Shown in pieces: positions 9,047 through 18,400 of a stretch of DNA of 64,000 nt. The DNA lies in assembly GCF_027052235.1 (NCBI RefSeq), contig NZ_JALUFF010000062.1, forward strand, positions 1 through 64,000. The letters are read 5' to 3'. The stretch's first letter is position 1, and each line of letters begins with the position of its first letter. The stretch comes from Thermococcus sp. GTDB lineage: Archaea > Methanobacteriota_B > Thermococci > Thermococcales > Thermococcaceae. The position numbers and the translations under genes were made by a program. The notes beneath the pieces were generated by a model. That model worked only from the letters and a program-made list of their open reading frames with translations. It did not search any database and was not told the DNA's origin.

Positions 9047-9640
9047 TCAGCCAAGCTCCTTTAAAAGCTCCCCTAACTTCCTGAAGTCCCTTTCAAGCTC
9101 TTCCCTTATGGGTGGTCTGTAGAGGGCCGCAGCCGGGTGATAGGTTGGCATAATGACGATTTTGCCGAAGAGAGTATATGCCTCGAAGGTCTTTCCGTGT
9201 ATCTTGCTTATCGGCTCTGGCTCAAATCCAAACTTCTCAAGGATGTACCTCATTGAGTGCCTCCCGAGCGGGACTATGACCTTCGGCCGGATTATGTCTA
9301 TCTGCCTGTCGAGGTAGGGCGAGCAGGCCCTTATCTCCTCCTCCGTTGGGTCGCGGTTGTTCGGGGGCCGGCACTTGACGATGTTGGTTATGTAAACTTC
9401 CTCCCTCGTCAGGCCTATCCCTTCCAAAAGCTCGTCAAGCACCTTTCCAGCTCTACCGACGAAGGGAAGGCCCTTCTGGTCTTCCCAGTAGCCCGGTGCT
9501 TCCCCGACGAACATCACCTTGGCGTCGTAGCTTCCAGCACCGGGGACTGCGTTCGTCCTGAGCTCCCAGAGGGGACACTTCCGGCAGTTCCTTATCCTCT
9601 CCTCAAGCTTTCTCATCAGTTCTTCCTTCCCCATAGGCAT
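9047..9640 (-). CDS. Family-4 uracil-DNA glycosylase
   Basis: Removes uracil from DNA, starting base excision repair; important where heat deaminates cytosine. Family 4 marks are four iron-sulfur cysteines (CRKC near the N-terminus, then C in VKCRPP and RACSPY), the catalytic-pocket motif GEAPGYWEDQKGLPFVGRAG and the C-terminal YHPAA motif. At 197 residues it has the usual family length. ATG 9640 overlaps the stop of the upstream gene as TGATG, so the two are translationally coupled. The longer frame to 9688 runs through the upstream gene. A nearer ATG two codons downstream (MGKEELM) is also possible. Confidence 0.93.
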   Translation of the reverse strand: MPMGKEELMRKLEERIRNCRKCPLWELRTNAVPGAGSYDAKVMFVGEAPGYWEDQKGLPFVGRAGKVLDELLEGIGLTREEVYITNIVKCRPPNNRDPTEEEIRACSPYLDRQIDIIRPKVIVPLGRHSMRYILEKFGFEPEPISKIHGKTFEAYTLFGKIVIMPTYHPAAALYRPPIREELERDFRKLGELLKELG

Positions 9641-9990
9641 CACGCGAGGGTCTTCTGGCTGAGGTAGGCCCTTAGGAACTCCACCCAAGCGGTGTAATAG
9701 CCCTTCTCGTACTCGTCCCTGAAGTCCTGATTTACAATCCCCTCGTACCTTTCGAGGAACTCCCTGGCAAGCTCCCTGTTGTGCTCTCCCATTATCTTAA
9801 CTATGAGGGAATCTGTGTCGTTGTCCTTGAGGGCGTTGAAAATCCCCTCGACGGCCCTTGAGTAGCCCCTACCCCACTCGTTGCTCCCCGCCATCTTCTG
9901 GAGCTTCTCCATATGAGCCTTTGCCCTCGTGAAGTCCCTCCTCAGGAGGGCCCTGACGAACATCTCCATTCTCATCTCTCTAGCAGACAT
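9640..9990 (-). CDS. Conserved hypothetical helical protein
   Basis: A 116-residue, highly charged and probably all-helical soluble protein. I do not recognise a family. Visible features are the MSAREMRMEMFVRALLRRDF start, a Trp-Gly-Arg-Gly turn near residue 39 and an aromatic-rich C-terminus (YEKGYYTAWVEFL). GGTGATTGA sits just before the ATG. Its TGA overlaps the ATG of the uracil-DNA glycosylase gene (TGATG), so the two form an operon and may be functionally linked. A role in DNA repair is only guilt by association. It is divergent from the tetraether synthase gene. Confidence 0.7.
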   Translation of the reverse strand: MSAREMRMEMFVRALLRRDFTRAKAHMEKLQKMAGSNEWGRGYSRAVEGIFNALKDNDTDSLIVKIMGEHNRELAREFLERYEGIVNQDFRDEYEKGYYTAWVEFLRAYLSQKTLA

Positions 9991-10042
9991 TCAATCACCC
10001 CTCCCAGATGGTCTGGAGGGCTTTTAACGTTAGCCCACGGTT

Positions 10043-10103
10043 ACCCATTTCTGGGTCATACCTATGAAGGAAAACCTTCATATTTACGCAAAAGCTTTTA
10101 TAT
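10043..10103 (+). promoter_or_regulatory. Tetraether synthase promoter with two inverted repeats
   Basis: A TATA box (CTTTTATAT, about 10095-10103) lies 44 bases before the start codon, giving a short leader. Two inverted repeats sit upstream: ACCCA-TTTC-TGGGT (10043-10056) and the stronger ATGAAGG-AAAA-CCTTCAT (10064-10081). Their position just upstream of the core promoter suits activator or repressor binding. No function is proven. Confidence 0.45.
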
Positions 10104-10146
10104 CAGTCCGTTGGATTAGGGGGTAGCAGGGAAAAGGTGATGCTTG

Positions 10147-11913
10147 ATGGCCCAGAGTGTTGGTGAAATTCCCAGTGGAGAGAAGGAGTTCGCGGAGTCA
10201 ACCCGAAGGATTAGGGACATAGTCCAGTTCCCGGAGATAAGTGAGGAGGAGTTCGAGAGCCTCCTGAAGAAGGCCAGCCGTGCCTACGGTGGACCGCTTC
10301 CCCACAGAACTTACTCCCTCTGTCCGGAAACGAGGAGGGTCGTTCCGGCGCTGGTGTGGGAGAAAGACGGGAAGGTCTGGATAACCAAGAAATGCCCCGA
10401 GGGCATGATAACGGACCTCTACTATGAGAGCGCCGAGCAGTACTACCGCTTCCAGCGCTGGAAGTTCGATTTCAAGCTCAAGAGCACCAACGTTGAGAAC
10501 ACCGGTGTTAACTGTCCCCTCGATTGCGGTCTCTGTGCCAGGCACCGCTCGCACACCAGTTTGCTCAACATAGTACTGACAAACCGCTGCAACCTGAGCT
10601 GCTGGTACTGCTTCTTCTACGCCAAGGAGGGCCAGCCAATTTACGAGCCGACCCTTGAGCAGATAAGGCAGATGCTCCGCAACGCGAAGAAGGAGCACCC
10701 GATAGGCGCAAACGCCGTCCAGTTCACCGGCGGTGAGCCGACGCTGAGGGACGACCTTATAGAGATACTCAAGATGGCCAAGGAAGAAGGCTACGACCAC
10801 GTCCAGCTCAACACCGATGGAATAAAGCTCGCCTTTGACCCGGAGCTGGTTAAGAAGATACGCGAGGCCGGAACGAACACCCTATACCTGAGCTACGACG
10901 GAATGACTCCCCAGACCAACTGGAAGAACCACTGGGAGATACCCCTCATATTCGAGAACGTGAGGAAGGCAGGCGGACCGGGAATAGTCCTCGTCCCGAC
11001 AACCATAAGGAACGTCAACGACCACGAACTCGGTGCAATAATCAACTTCGGCCTCAACCACCTCGACATCGTTAGGGGAGTTAACTTCCAGCCGATTTCC
11101 CTCGTGGGCAGGGTTCCGAAGAAGGAGCGCCAGCGCTTCAGGATAACTATACCCGGGGCAATAAAGCGCATTGAGGAGCAGACCAACGGGACAATAGCAA
11201 TGGACGACTGGTATCCGATACCGATAGCGGGCCACATAGCGAGGTTTTTCGAGGCCTTCACGGGCAAGCACTACTACATGACCAGCCACTACTGCTGCGG
11301 AGCGGCAACCTACGTCTTCCTCGACCGCGAGAAGAAGCGCGTTGTGCCGATAAGCAGGTTCCTCGATGTTGAGGGCTTCGTTGAATACCTTGAGAGCAAG
11401 GCTGAGGAGATCGAGCAGTGGAAGACCATGGGCAAGCTCAGGAAGCTCAAGCTCGGTGCCGAGATATTCATGAAGTTCCGCTCCTTCTACGATGAGAAGT
11501 ACGCTCCAAAGGGTCTCAGCGTCCTCGAACTCATAAAGAACGCCTTCATGCACGGCAACTACGACGCCCTCGGAAAGTTCCACCAGAACGCGCTCTTCCT
11601 AGGGATGATGCACTTCATGGACGAGTACAACTACGACGTTGAGAGGGTTGAGCGCTGTGTAATCCACTACGCCATGCCCGACGGAAGGATAGTCCCGTTC
11701 TGTACCTTCAACGTGATTCCCGAGCTCTACAGGGACAAGGTGCAGGCCCAGTTCAGCTACAGCTGGGAAGAGTGGAAGGCTCTCCATCCGGACTGGGAGT
11801 ACAAGAAGGACAAGTACTTCAGAACAAAGGAGTTCGTTGAGAAGATGAGGAACAGCGATCTCTACAGGAAGACCTACATCGACATAGAGGACTACTTCGG
11901 TCTGGCAAAGTGA
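10147..11913 (+). CDS. tes: Radical SAM tetraether lipid synthase (Tes, GDGT synthase)
   Basis: Joins the phytanyl tails of two archaeol-type lipids to make macrocyclic archaeol and the membrane-spanning tetraether (GDGT) lipids that stabilise the membrane at high temperature. The 588-residue protein has the radical SAM motif CNLSCWYC (about 148-155) and the GGEPT SAM-binding motif. Upstream cysteines CPLDCGLC (about 121-128) and a further set near the C-terminus (CCGAATY, CVIHYAMPDGRIVPFC) bind the extra iron-sulfur clusters known in the Methanocaldococcus homologue. ATG 10147 follows GGTGATGCTTG; a TTG one codon earlier is less likely. It is followed after 10 bases by a small gene in the same operon. 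Confidence 0.93.
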   Translation: MAQSVGEIPSGEKEFAESTRRIRDIVQFPEISEEEFESLLKKASRAYGGPLPHRTYSLCPETRRVVPALVWEKDGKVWITKKCPEGMITDLYYESAEQYYRFQRWKFDFKLKSTNVENTGVNCPLDCGLCARHRSHTSLLNIVLTNRCNLSCWYCFFYAKEGQPIYEPTLEQIRQMLRNAKKEHPIGANAVQFTGGEPTLRDDLIEILKMAKEEGYDHVQLNTDGIKLAFDPELVKKIREAGTNTLYLSYDGMTPQTNWKNHWEIPLIFENVRKAGGPGIVLVPTTIRNVNDHELGAIINFGLNHLDIVRGVNFQPISLVGRVPKKERQRFRITIPGAIKRIEEQTNGTIAMDDWYPIPIAGHIARFFEAFTGKHYYMTSHYCCGAATYVFLDREKKRVVPISRFLDVEGFVEYLESKAEEIEQWKTMGKLRKLKLGAEIFMKFRSFYDEKYAPKGLSVLELIKNAFMHGNYDALGKFHQNALFLGMMHFMDEYNYDVERVERCVIHYAMPDGRIVPFCTFNVIPELYRDKVQAQFSYSWEEWKALHPDWEYKKDKYFRTKEFVEKMRNSDLYRKTYIDIEDYFGLAK

Positions 11914-11923
11914 GGTGATGGAG

Positions 11924-12223
11924 ATGAGCGTTAGGCCGGAAAAGAAGCTCACGAGGCTTGAGCTCAGGTTCGGTAAGGTCAACTTCGAGAGCGCAACAGT
12001 CAAGCAGTACGAGGTTCTCAACGACGTACGCGTCTGGAGGGCATTCATAAACGCTTACACCAAAAAGGGCTTCGTGGTCTTCGACGAGGAGACCCTGCCG
12101 AGGGAAGAACTCCTTGAAAAGCTCGCCGACCTTGAACCGGAGATTATCTCCGAGCGCTACGTCACCGTCGGCGAACTGATTGAGTCCAGCATGAGCTGGA
12201 ACAACATAATTGGAAAGGCCTGA
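11924..12223 (+). CDS. Small conserved protein co-transcribed with tetraether synthase
   Basis: A 99-residue soluble, charged protein (MSVRPEKKLTRLELRFGKV...) with no cysteine and no membrane segment. I do not recognise a family. It starts 10 bases after the tetraether synthase stop with the ribosome binding site GAGGTG overlapping that stop, so it is certainly co-transcribed. Two nearer ATG/GTG codons upstream (11915, 11918) are possible. The link to tetraether synthesis is inferred from the operon only. A short T-rich stretch (about 12225-12237) separates it from the convergent DUF2139-like gene. Confidence 0.75.
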   Translation: MSVRPEKKLTRLELRFGKVNFESATVKQYEVLNDVRVWRAFINAYTKKGFVVFDEETLPREELLEKLADLEPEIISERYVTVGELIESSMSWNNIIGKA

Positions 12224-12235
12224 CCTTTCCTTTTT

Positions 12236-13663
12236 TTACATTAGCTCTACCCTGAACCTTCCGCCTCCCTTTTCCACCTCAAAGGCCACAATCCCGGAAA
12301 ACTGCCTCAGGTCTATCACGTTCCTGCCCTTCTCCAGCTCAAACCTCTCGACCTCAACATCCGGCCGGAAGGAGAGCTCGTATTCGTAAACCCTGAGCCC
12401 GGCCTTTTTCTCCATGTAGAAGATAGCTCTTGCACTCCTATAGCCGTCCAGCGGTATTCCGCCGAAAATTCGGTCAGGTAAGGTTCCGCTGAAAGCTGTC
12501 GCAGGCGGTTTCTCCTCGATGACCTTTTCATCTAGAACCACGATGTCCCTGCTTCCGGTATCGAAGGGCGTCGCCTCCTTGGCCCCCGTATTGGGCGTGC
12601 TGTTGGTGGCTATGAAGAGCTTCCCTCCAACCTTTTCGATGCTCGTCACCCTTGCACCGAGGGCACTTACAATCTTAACCATAGGCGGTGCTATGTAGAG
12701 CAGAACGCTGGGGCCTGAAACCGTGTTGCCCATCAGCCACTCCATGTGCTCACCCTCCCAGGGCAGGTAAAGGGCATCGTGGTGGGCATTATAGGCAGTT
12801 AAAATCCCCCCGCCGAGGTTGATCGCGTTCACCCTGAAGGGGGCGTAGAAGGAGTTGAAGTCGAAGAGCCGGTAAAATCTAAACCCTTCGCCCATCAGAG
12901 GGTTTCCGGCAAAGATTCCACCGCGGACGAATGCAAAGGCGCGGTTGTAGGCTGAGGCCATTGCCCCGAGAACCGGCCTCAGGTAGGGCTTCCCGTCAAC
13001 ACTCCTCCCCGGCTCGAAGACTCCCCACTTCCCCGTTATAAGGTCAAGGACCCTGAACTCCGTAACTCCCCAGTCGAAGTTTTTGCCGACGCCGAAGAAG
13101 ACCGAGTCGTGAACCCTCGTCCCCTTCAGGGCGGGCTTTTCCATTAGCCTCTCGGCTTTCTCTCCCCTTCTGTCAAGGGAGTAAACGCCGAGGTTTGCAT
13201 GCCCGTCCTCCCTCGCGAGTAAAAGCCTATCTCCGTAGGGGTCGTAGATTATCTCGCTAACCTCACCCGCCCACTCGCTTTCGTTGTGGATGGAGTCCTT
13301 CCAGAGGAGCTTTACGCTCCCTTCGTCAGTGTTGTAGGCGTGGACGTGGGAGTACTTGTTCGTGAAGAGTATCCTTCCCTCTTCCCTGTAAAGAGCGGGA
13401 GCGTGAACCCAGCCACCGAAGTAGATGAACTCATCAACGGTCTCGACGGCGTTGTAGGTGTCGCCGCCGCTCGTCGGGGCCTTTCCAACGAGACTAAAAT
13501 CGTAGGTTTTCTCCTCTTCCGAGTTCATGTCGATGAAGTGGGCCTCCCCCTCGAAGGCGAGGGTAAAGTAGAGCGTCCCGTTGTGGTACCTCAGCCCAAA
13601 TATTCCCCCGCTCCCCCACTCCGGGCCGTATCTACCGGGAAAGCGGTAGTTCCTGAGGAGCAT
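12236..13663 (-). CDS. DUF2139-like beta-propeller protein
   Basis: A 475-residue protein without signal peptide or membrane segments, rich in short beta-strand repeats (for example LLLAREDGHANLGVYSLD and KLFIATNSTPNTG). It looks like a WD40/YVTN-type propeller. I recall such archaeal proteins as DUF2139; the assignment is by resemblance only. It ends convergently 12 bases from the tetraether synthase operon. The ATG 13663 has GGTGGTAAC just upstream. The function is unknown. Substrate or ligand binding is a guess from the fold. Confidence 0.6.
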   Translation of the reverse strand: MLLRNYRFPGRYGPEWGSGGIFGLRYHNGTLYFTLAFEGEAHFIDMNSEEEKTYDFSLVGKAPTSGGDTYNAVETVDEFIYFGGWVHAPALYREEGRILFTNKYSHVHAYNTDEGSVKLLWKDSIHNESEWAGEVSEIIYDPYGDRLLLAREDGHANLGVYSLDRRGEKAERLMEKPALKGTRVHDSVFFGVGKNFDWGVTEFRVLDLITGKWGVFEPGRSVDGKPYLRPVLGAMASAYNRAFAFVRGGIFAGNPLMGEGFRFYRLFDFNSFYAPFRVNAINLGGGILTAYNAHHDALYLPWEGEHMEWLMGNTVSGPSVLLYIAPPMVKIVSALGARVTSIEKVGGKLFIATNSTPNTGAKEATPFDTGSRDIVVLDEKVIEEKPPATAFSGTLPDRIFGGIPLDGYRSARAIFYMEKKAGLRVYEYELSFRPDVEVERFELEKGRNVIDLRQFSGIVAFEVEKGGGRFRVELM

Positions 13664-13721
13664 GTTACCACCGCATCCCCTACTCGTGTGCCCTTATTGG
13701 GTTTTCGGGAAGGGGTTTGGC

Positions 13722-14186
13722 TTAGAGGGACTTGTCCTTTTTCTTGGTCTTCTTCATATCCTCAATTCCCTCAAGCAGGCACTCACTGACGCGGAGCCTG
13801 TCGTTGGCATCCAGAAAGAGCGTGAAGTCCCTCTTGGCGAGCCTCTCCTCGACGGGCGCGTGCTCCACGAGGAAGGCTATTATCTCGGCGGTGCTGTAGG
13901 GCACTTTAACCCCGACCTCGTCGGCCCTCTGGAAGAGCCTCTCGGGCACAGTAAAGATGTCCTCTCCACGCCTGACCTCGACTGAGACCTTCGAGTTTAT
14001 CTGCTCCCAGATGAGGAGCGTGTTCCTTGCCTTCTCAATCTTTTCGAGGGCCCTCCGTTCCAGTATGCTGATGTTGGCCCGGCTCGTTCCGAGAAGCTCG
14101 GCTATCTCACTCTGCTTAAGCCCCCTCGCCCTCAGTTTGAGTATCTTAATCTGCTGTTCCGTGAGGAAGCTCTTCACTTTAAACAC
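13722..14186 (-). CDS. Tfx-family DNA-binding protein
   Basis: A 154-residue protein with a basic N-terminal helix-turn-helix (LTEQQIKILKLRARGLKQSEIAELLGTSRANISILE, in parts about 8-42) characteristic of the archaeal Tfx family, followed by a C-terminal domain. The Methanothermobacter Tfx activates the molybdenum formylmethanofuran dehydrogenase promoter; Thermococcales lack that pathway, so the target here differs. The start is GTG 14186, close to the start site predicted from a minus-strand TTTTAATAAC near 14203-14213. It is divergent from the tubulin-like operon and shares its 188-bp intergenic region, which makes that operon a plausible target. Confidence 0.8.
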   Translation of the reverse strand: MFKVKSFLTEQQIKILKLRARGLKQSEIAELLGTSRANISILERRALEKIEKARNTLLIWEQINSKVSVEVRRGEDIFTVPERLFQRADEVGVKVPYSTAEIIAFLVEHAPVEERLAKRDFTLFLDANDRLRVSECLLEGIEDMKKTKKKDKSL

Positions 14187-14299
14187 CTGAGTTTAACAAA
14201 GCGGTAGTTATTAAAAGTTTTATGGGTGCGGTGACTATTCTTGGATGTTATAACCTGGGAACCAATCGATAAGTACTGCCTAAATACTGGTTCAATAAC

Positions 14300-14313
14300 A
14301 CTTAAATATACTA
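14300..14313 (+). promoter_or_regulatory. TATA box of the tubulin/GTPase operon
   Basis: CACTTAAATATACT gives a good archaeal TATA box, predicting a start near 14336 and a leader of about 40 bases before ATG 14375, which has GGAGGGGA. A second TATA-like GCATATAAG lies at about 14339-14347. The region is shared with the divergent Tfx-type gene. Confidence 0.5.
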
Positions 14314-14374
14314 TTAACAAGAATTAGCGTTAGCTGGTGCATATAAGGAATAACATTGACTGGAGGGGAGTGTA

Positions 14375-15463
14375 ATGAAAAGAAGACTGGTTGCAATTGT
14401 GGTCTTTTTTGTGGCCCTTGGACTTCTTTTAAGCCCCGTCAGTGCCCTTACAACCTCGACAAACCCAGAGCTCCCAAGCCAGATTGAGGAGAAGAAGGTT
14501 GTTGACTTTACCCTAGTTATCACGGACATACACGGGACAAAGCTCACCATAATTACAGACCTCAAGCAGGACGGTGCAACTCCAATCTTCGACACCAGCA
14601 ACCTCGGGAACTTCGACGTTAAACTCCAGGGAAACAAGATTGAGATAAGCCCCAAGAGTGGTTCTTTTCCCTCGGTCGTTGAGGTTCACATACACGGCGT
14701 CGTGCCTGAGGGCATAACAACCAAGGTTGTCCAGACCCCAACCAACCAGAGATTATCTCTCAAGTTCTTTGACCTCGGGGAGCACATCTACTACCGCGTA
14801 ACCGACGGCTATGACAGCGAGTCCAAGAACTTCGTCATAATCCACCCCCAGCTTGAGAAGGTCAACTCCATTATAGAGAACAACGTCACCGACCCCAAGG
14901 CTAAGGCGATAGCCAAGGAATACATAGACCTCGGCCTGATTGACTTCGTTGAGAACGACCTCCTCCCTCTCTTCGTCAAGTACGACCCCCAGACAATTGA
15001 AAACCTCCAGAACAAGATAAGCGAGCTCCAGGCGTTGGTTGAACAGCTCAACAGCACCCTCAAGGAGAAGGACAAGAAGATAAGCAACCTCCAGGAACAG
15101 GTAAAGAGCCTGAGCGATGAGAACGGCAAGCTGAAGAGCGAGAACGAGAACCTCAACCAGAGGGTTTCCGACCTGGAGAAGAAGGTCAAAGACCTCCAAG
15201 CACAGCTTGAAGAGGCCAACAGGCTCAAGGCCAGCGCCCAGAAGTCAGCCAAGAACTACCTTATTGCAACGGTAGTTCTCGTGATTCTCGTTGGAGTGGT
15301 TGGTTTTGCCGGTTACCGCTCAGGAAAGTCCACCGGTGTCAGGGAAGCAAAGAGCAAGTGGTACAAGAAGGGTTACGACGAGGGCTACCGCAGGGGAGAG
15401 GAGCATGGCTACGAGCGGTGTATGAGAGAGCGCTCGCGCTCATTGATTGATGAAGGAGAATGA
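14375..15463 (+). CDS. Membrane-anchored coiled-coil envelope protein
   Basis: First gene of the tubulin/GTPase operon; 362 residues, no family recognised. A signal peptide (about 1-25, ending VSALT) is followed by a beta-rich extracellular domain (about 26-170) and a long coiled coil (about 205-290, heptads such as NLQNKISELQALVEQLN). One membrane helix (about 293-313, IATVVLVILVGVVGFAG) leads to a short cytoplasmic tail with repeated aromatic-glycine pairs (KGYDEGY, HGYERC). The layout suggests a stalk that projects outside and a tail able to contact a cytoplasmic partner, for which the tubulin-like protein 11 bases downstream is the obvious candidate. That contact is inferred. Confidence 0.8.
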   Translation: MKRRLVAIVVFFVALGLLLSPVSALTTSTNPELPSQIEEKKVVDFTLVITDIHGTKLTIITDLKQDGATPIFDTSNLGNFDVKLQGNKIEISPKSGSFPSVVEVHIHGVVPEGITTKVVQTPTNQRLSLKFFDLGEHIYYRVTDGYDSESKNFVIIHPQLEKVNSIIENNVTDPKAKAIAKEYIDLGLIDFVENDLLPLFVKYDPQTIENLQNKISELQALVEQLNSTLKEKDKKISNLQEQVKSLSDENGKLKSENENLNQRVSDLEKKVKDLQAQLEEANRLKASAQKSAKNYLIATVVLVILVGVVGFAGYRSGKSTGVREAKSKWYKKGYDEGYRRGEEHGYERCMRERSRSLIDEGE

Positions 15464-15474
15464 GGTGATTTGGG

Positions 15475-18400
15475 ATGGTCGAGCTTCGGGTCTTCCCCGA
15501 TGTTATTATGGGAATTGGTGGCGCTGGCAAAAACTTGGTCTTCCAGATGCTCCGCACTGAGTGGCTCGTCAGGGCCCTGCTGGAGAACTCGGAGAAGAAG
15601 TACACCTTCATAATCCTCGACACAGCCGTCGGGGAGATGAAGGACGACCTCGCCCACAAGGAGGAGATAGACGCCTTCATTGAAAAAATCGCCGAGGAGA
15701 TGAACAAGCCGAAAAACATAGACGTTGAGGTCAGGAACATCATTCAGGACCTCCACATCGACACCCCGAGGGTGCTCTACACCAAGAACCTCATAGACGA
15801 GCTCCACAGGAAGAAACTCGTTAAGGTCTGGTGGATACTCGACAAGAAGCACGGAGTTGACAACACAGAGGCCCTCCAGAAGTACGGAAGCTCGGGCTTC
15901 TCGAAGGGAACCATCAGGAGAAGGGGCGTTACCAAGGCAATGTTCTACAAGGCCCTCGTCGAGGGCAGGGTGGACGAGATATTCAGCATAAAGCCCGGCG
16001 CCCAGGAGATTGCAATGGTCGTCGGACTCGGCGGTGGCACCGGTTCGGGAATATTCATAGACCTTGCCCAGAGGATAAGGGACTCCAATCCGGGTGTTAC
16101 TATAACTCTCTTCGGAATCCTCCCGTCCCTTGAGGAGGGCGAGGAGAAGGCAAACGCCTACATAGCCCTTTCGGAGCTTGAGTATCTGAGACTCACCCAG
16201 GGGAAGTTCGGGGAAGTCCTCTTCAATCACGTGGTGCTCTCAACAATTCAGCCGACCCGCTTTAGGGGCTCGGACGATGCGTACGCCAAGAACATTGCCC
16301 TTCAGGAGTTCTCCGAGGCCTTCGTTTACACCTTCGTGAACTTCTACGACGCCAAGAGCGGAAACCAATCCGATGAAATCGAGCCGAACCACTACGGAAG
16401 GTTCACCCTCATGACCTCTGGCATTGTCAGGTACGAGGTCGAGAGCACGGTCTCCAACAAGAAAGACCTTGATGAGGCCGTTACAGCCTTCACAAAGGCC
16501 CTGAAGGTCGAGGAGGACATAAGGGAGAAGGACATAGAGGGAATAATAGGTCTCCTGAAGGAGGCGGAGATGATAGAGCCGAGCGGTGGAGATGGAAGCT
16601 TCTACAGCAGGTATCTCGACTATATAAAGAACACCCGCCTCATTCAGGAATTCTATGGTTTCCTGACGAACCCAGTTTTGATGGCCTTCAACTACAACTC
16701 TCCCAAGGCAGTTATGGACGAGATAAACACCCGCATTCTGATGGGCGACCAGAAATTCTCGGACGTCGTCAACGGACTTAAGACCCCCGAGGAGATACTG
16801 GACTTCATAAACCAGCTCAAGACAGCCATAGAGAGCGCCAAGACGGACTTCAGGGATGACGTTGACAAGAAGATATACGAGACCTTTGTGAAGATACTCG
16901 ATAACATCCACCTTTCGATAGAACAGCTGGCGGTTCTCCACAGGTTCAGGTTCCCGGAGAACCTTAAGAAGAGCTATGAACCCTACGAGACCGAAATAGG
17001 AACAGCCCTCCGTGACCTTGCGACCTTCGAGGCGAAGCCCGTTGTCCTCAACAGGATAGACGACCTGAGGAGGGCCGTTGGCAACGACATAGCATCAAGG
17101 GAACGTAGGCTTAGCGAAATCGAGGAGGAGCTCAAAGCCCTCGAAAAGGAGAAGGCCAAGATAGAGAACGACGTCGAGGAGATAATAGAAATCAACACAA
17201 AGCTCCTCAGGAACTACTATCGCTTCATCAAGGACCTTCCCGAGATAGAGGGCCTGATCAGGGAAGCTTCAAGGAAAATACAGCGCGTCCTCGATGACCT
17301 TAAGACCCACGCCCTCGGGGACATCGACAAGAACCTTGAGCCGGAGATGTTAGCCCGCCAAGTTTCGGAGGATATGGAGTCTGCCCTTGAGGGTCTGAAG
17401 AACCTCGTTACAAAGCTTGAGGCCATCTTCCCGGGCAACCCGGAGGTTCTCACCCTGAAAGACCTTATCGATTACATAGACCTCATCAAGGAGACTCTGC
17501 TCAACTACTACGGATACAGGTATTACGAATGGAGACAGGAGAACAGGTCGCTTGGGGAGAGGCTCAGGGGTAAGGATTACAGCGTCGAGATGGAGGACTA
17601 CCTCGACAGATACGAGAAGGCCTACAGCAGGGTCTCCCGCAGAAAGGAGCTCTCCAGCTTCATAAGGATAAGGCCCGGTGCCGAGCCGAACACGATTTCC
17701 AACGTTGAGATAAACAGGCTCGATGAGAGCATCTGGATTATCATCAAAAAGCTTAGGGATTCAATACAGGACAGCATAACCGCCAAGATTGGAAAGCGCC
17801 TCAACGTTGACCTCAAGGATATTCAGCTAGACAAGGTGGCCAGTGAGAGTAAATCGCAGCAGGAGTTCATAAGCAAGGCGAAGAACGCCATATACGAGGC
17901 CATTCTGGCAAAGACCGGAGTTGGTTCCAAGCTCAATGAGCTCATTGAGGAGAAAAAGAAGCTTGAGGCTGAGATTGAAGAGCTCTCGAAGTTCCAGGGA
18001 CTTCTTGGTACCCTAAGGGAGAGGATAGTTGACGTTAGGTCGAGGCTCCAGAAGGAGTGGAAGGAGTACAAGAACAGGTACGACGAGACCATGAAGAAGC
18101 TCAAGAAATACCTGGAAAAGACCAGCTCAAGGAGAAACGAGAAGGGGACGTTCATCTACAAGGTTCAGCCCTCCCCGGAGGCCCTTGGCCTGCTGATGGA
18201 TGCCTCGGAGGGCAGTCTGGCGAAGATACTCCAGAATCCAAGCCTGAACACAATCTCCCAGAACGAGTTCAACAAGATACTCAACACCTTCCGCGAGCTC
18301 CTCCAGACCCTCATAATTCCGGAGTACTCAGGTGTTGACAAGTACAGGCGCATAGTGGAAGGCGAGGACGGTATCCCAATCGAATGGAAGCTCAAGAGCG

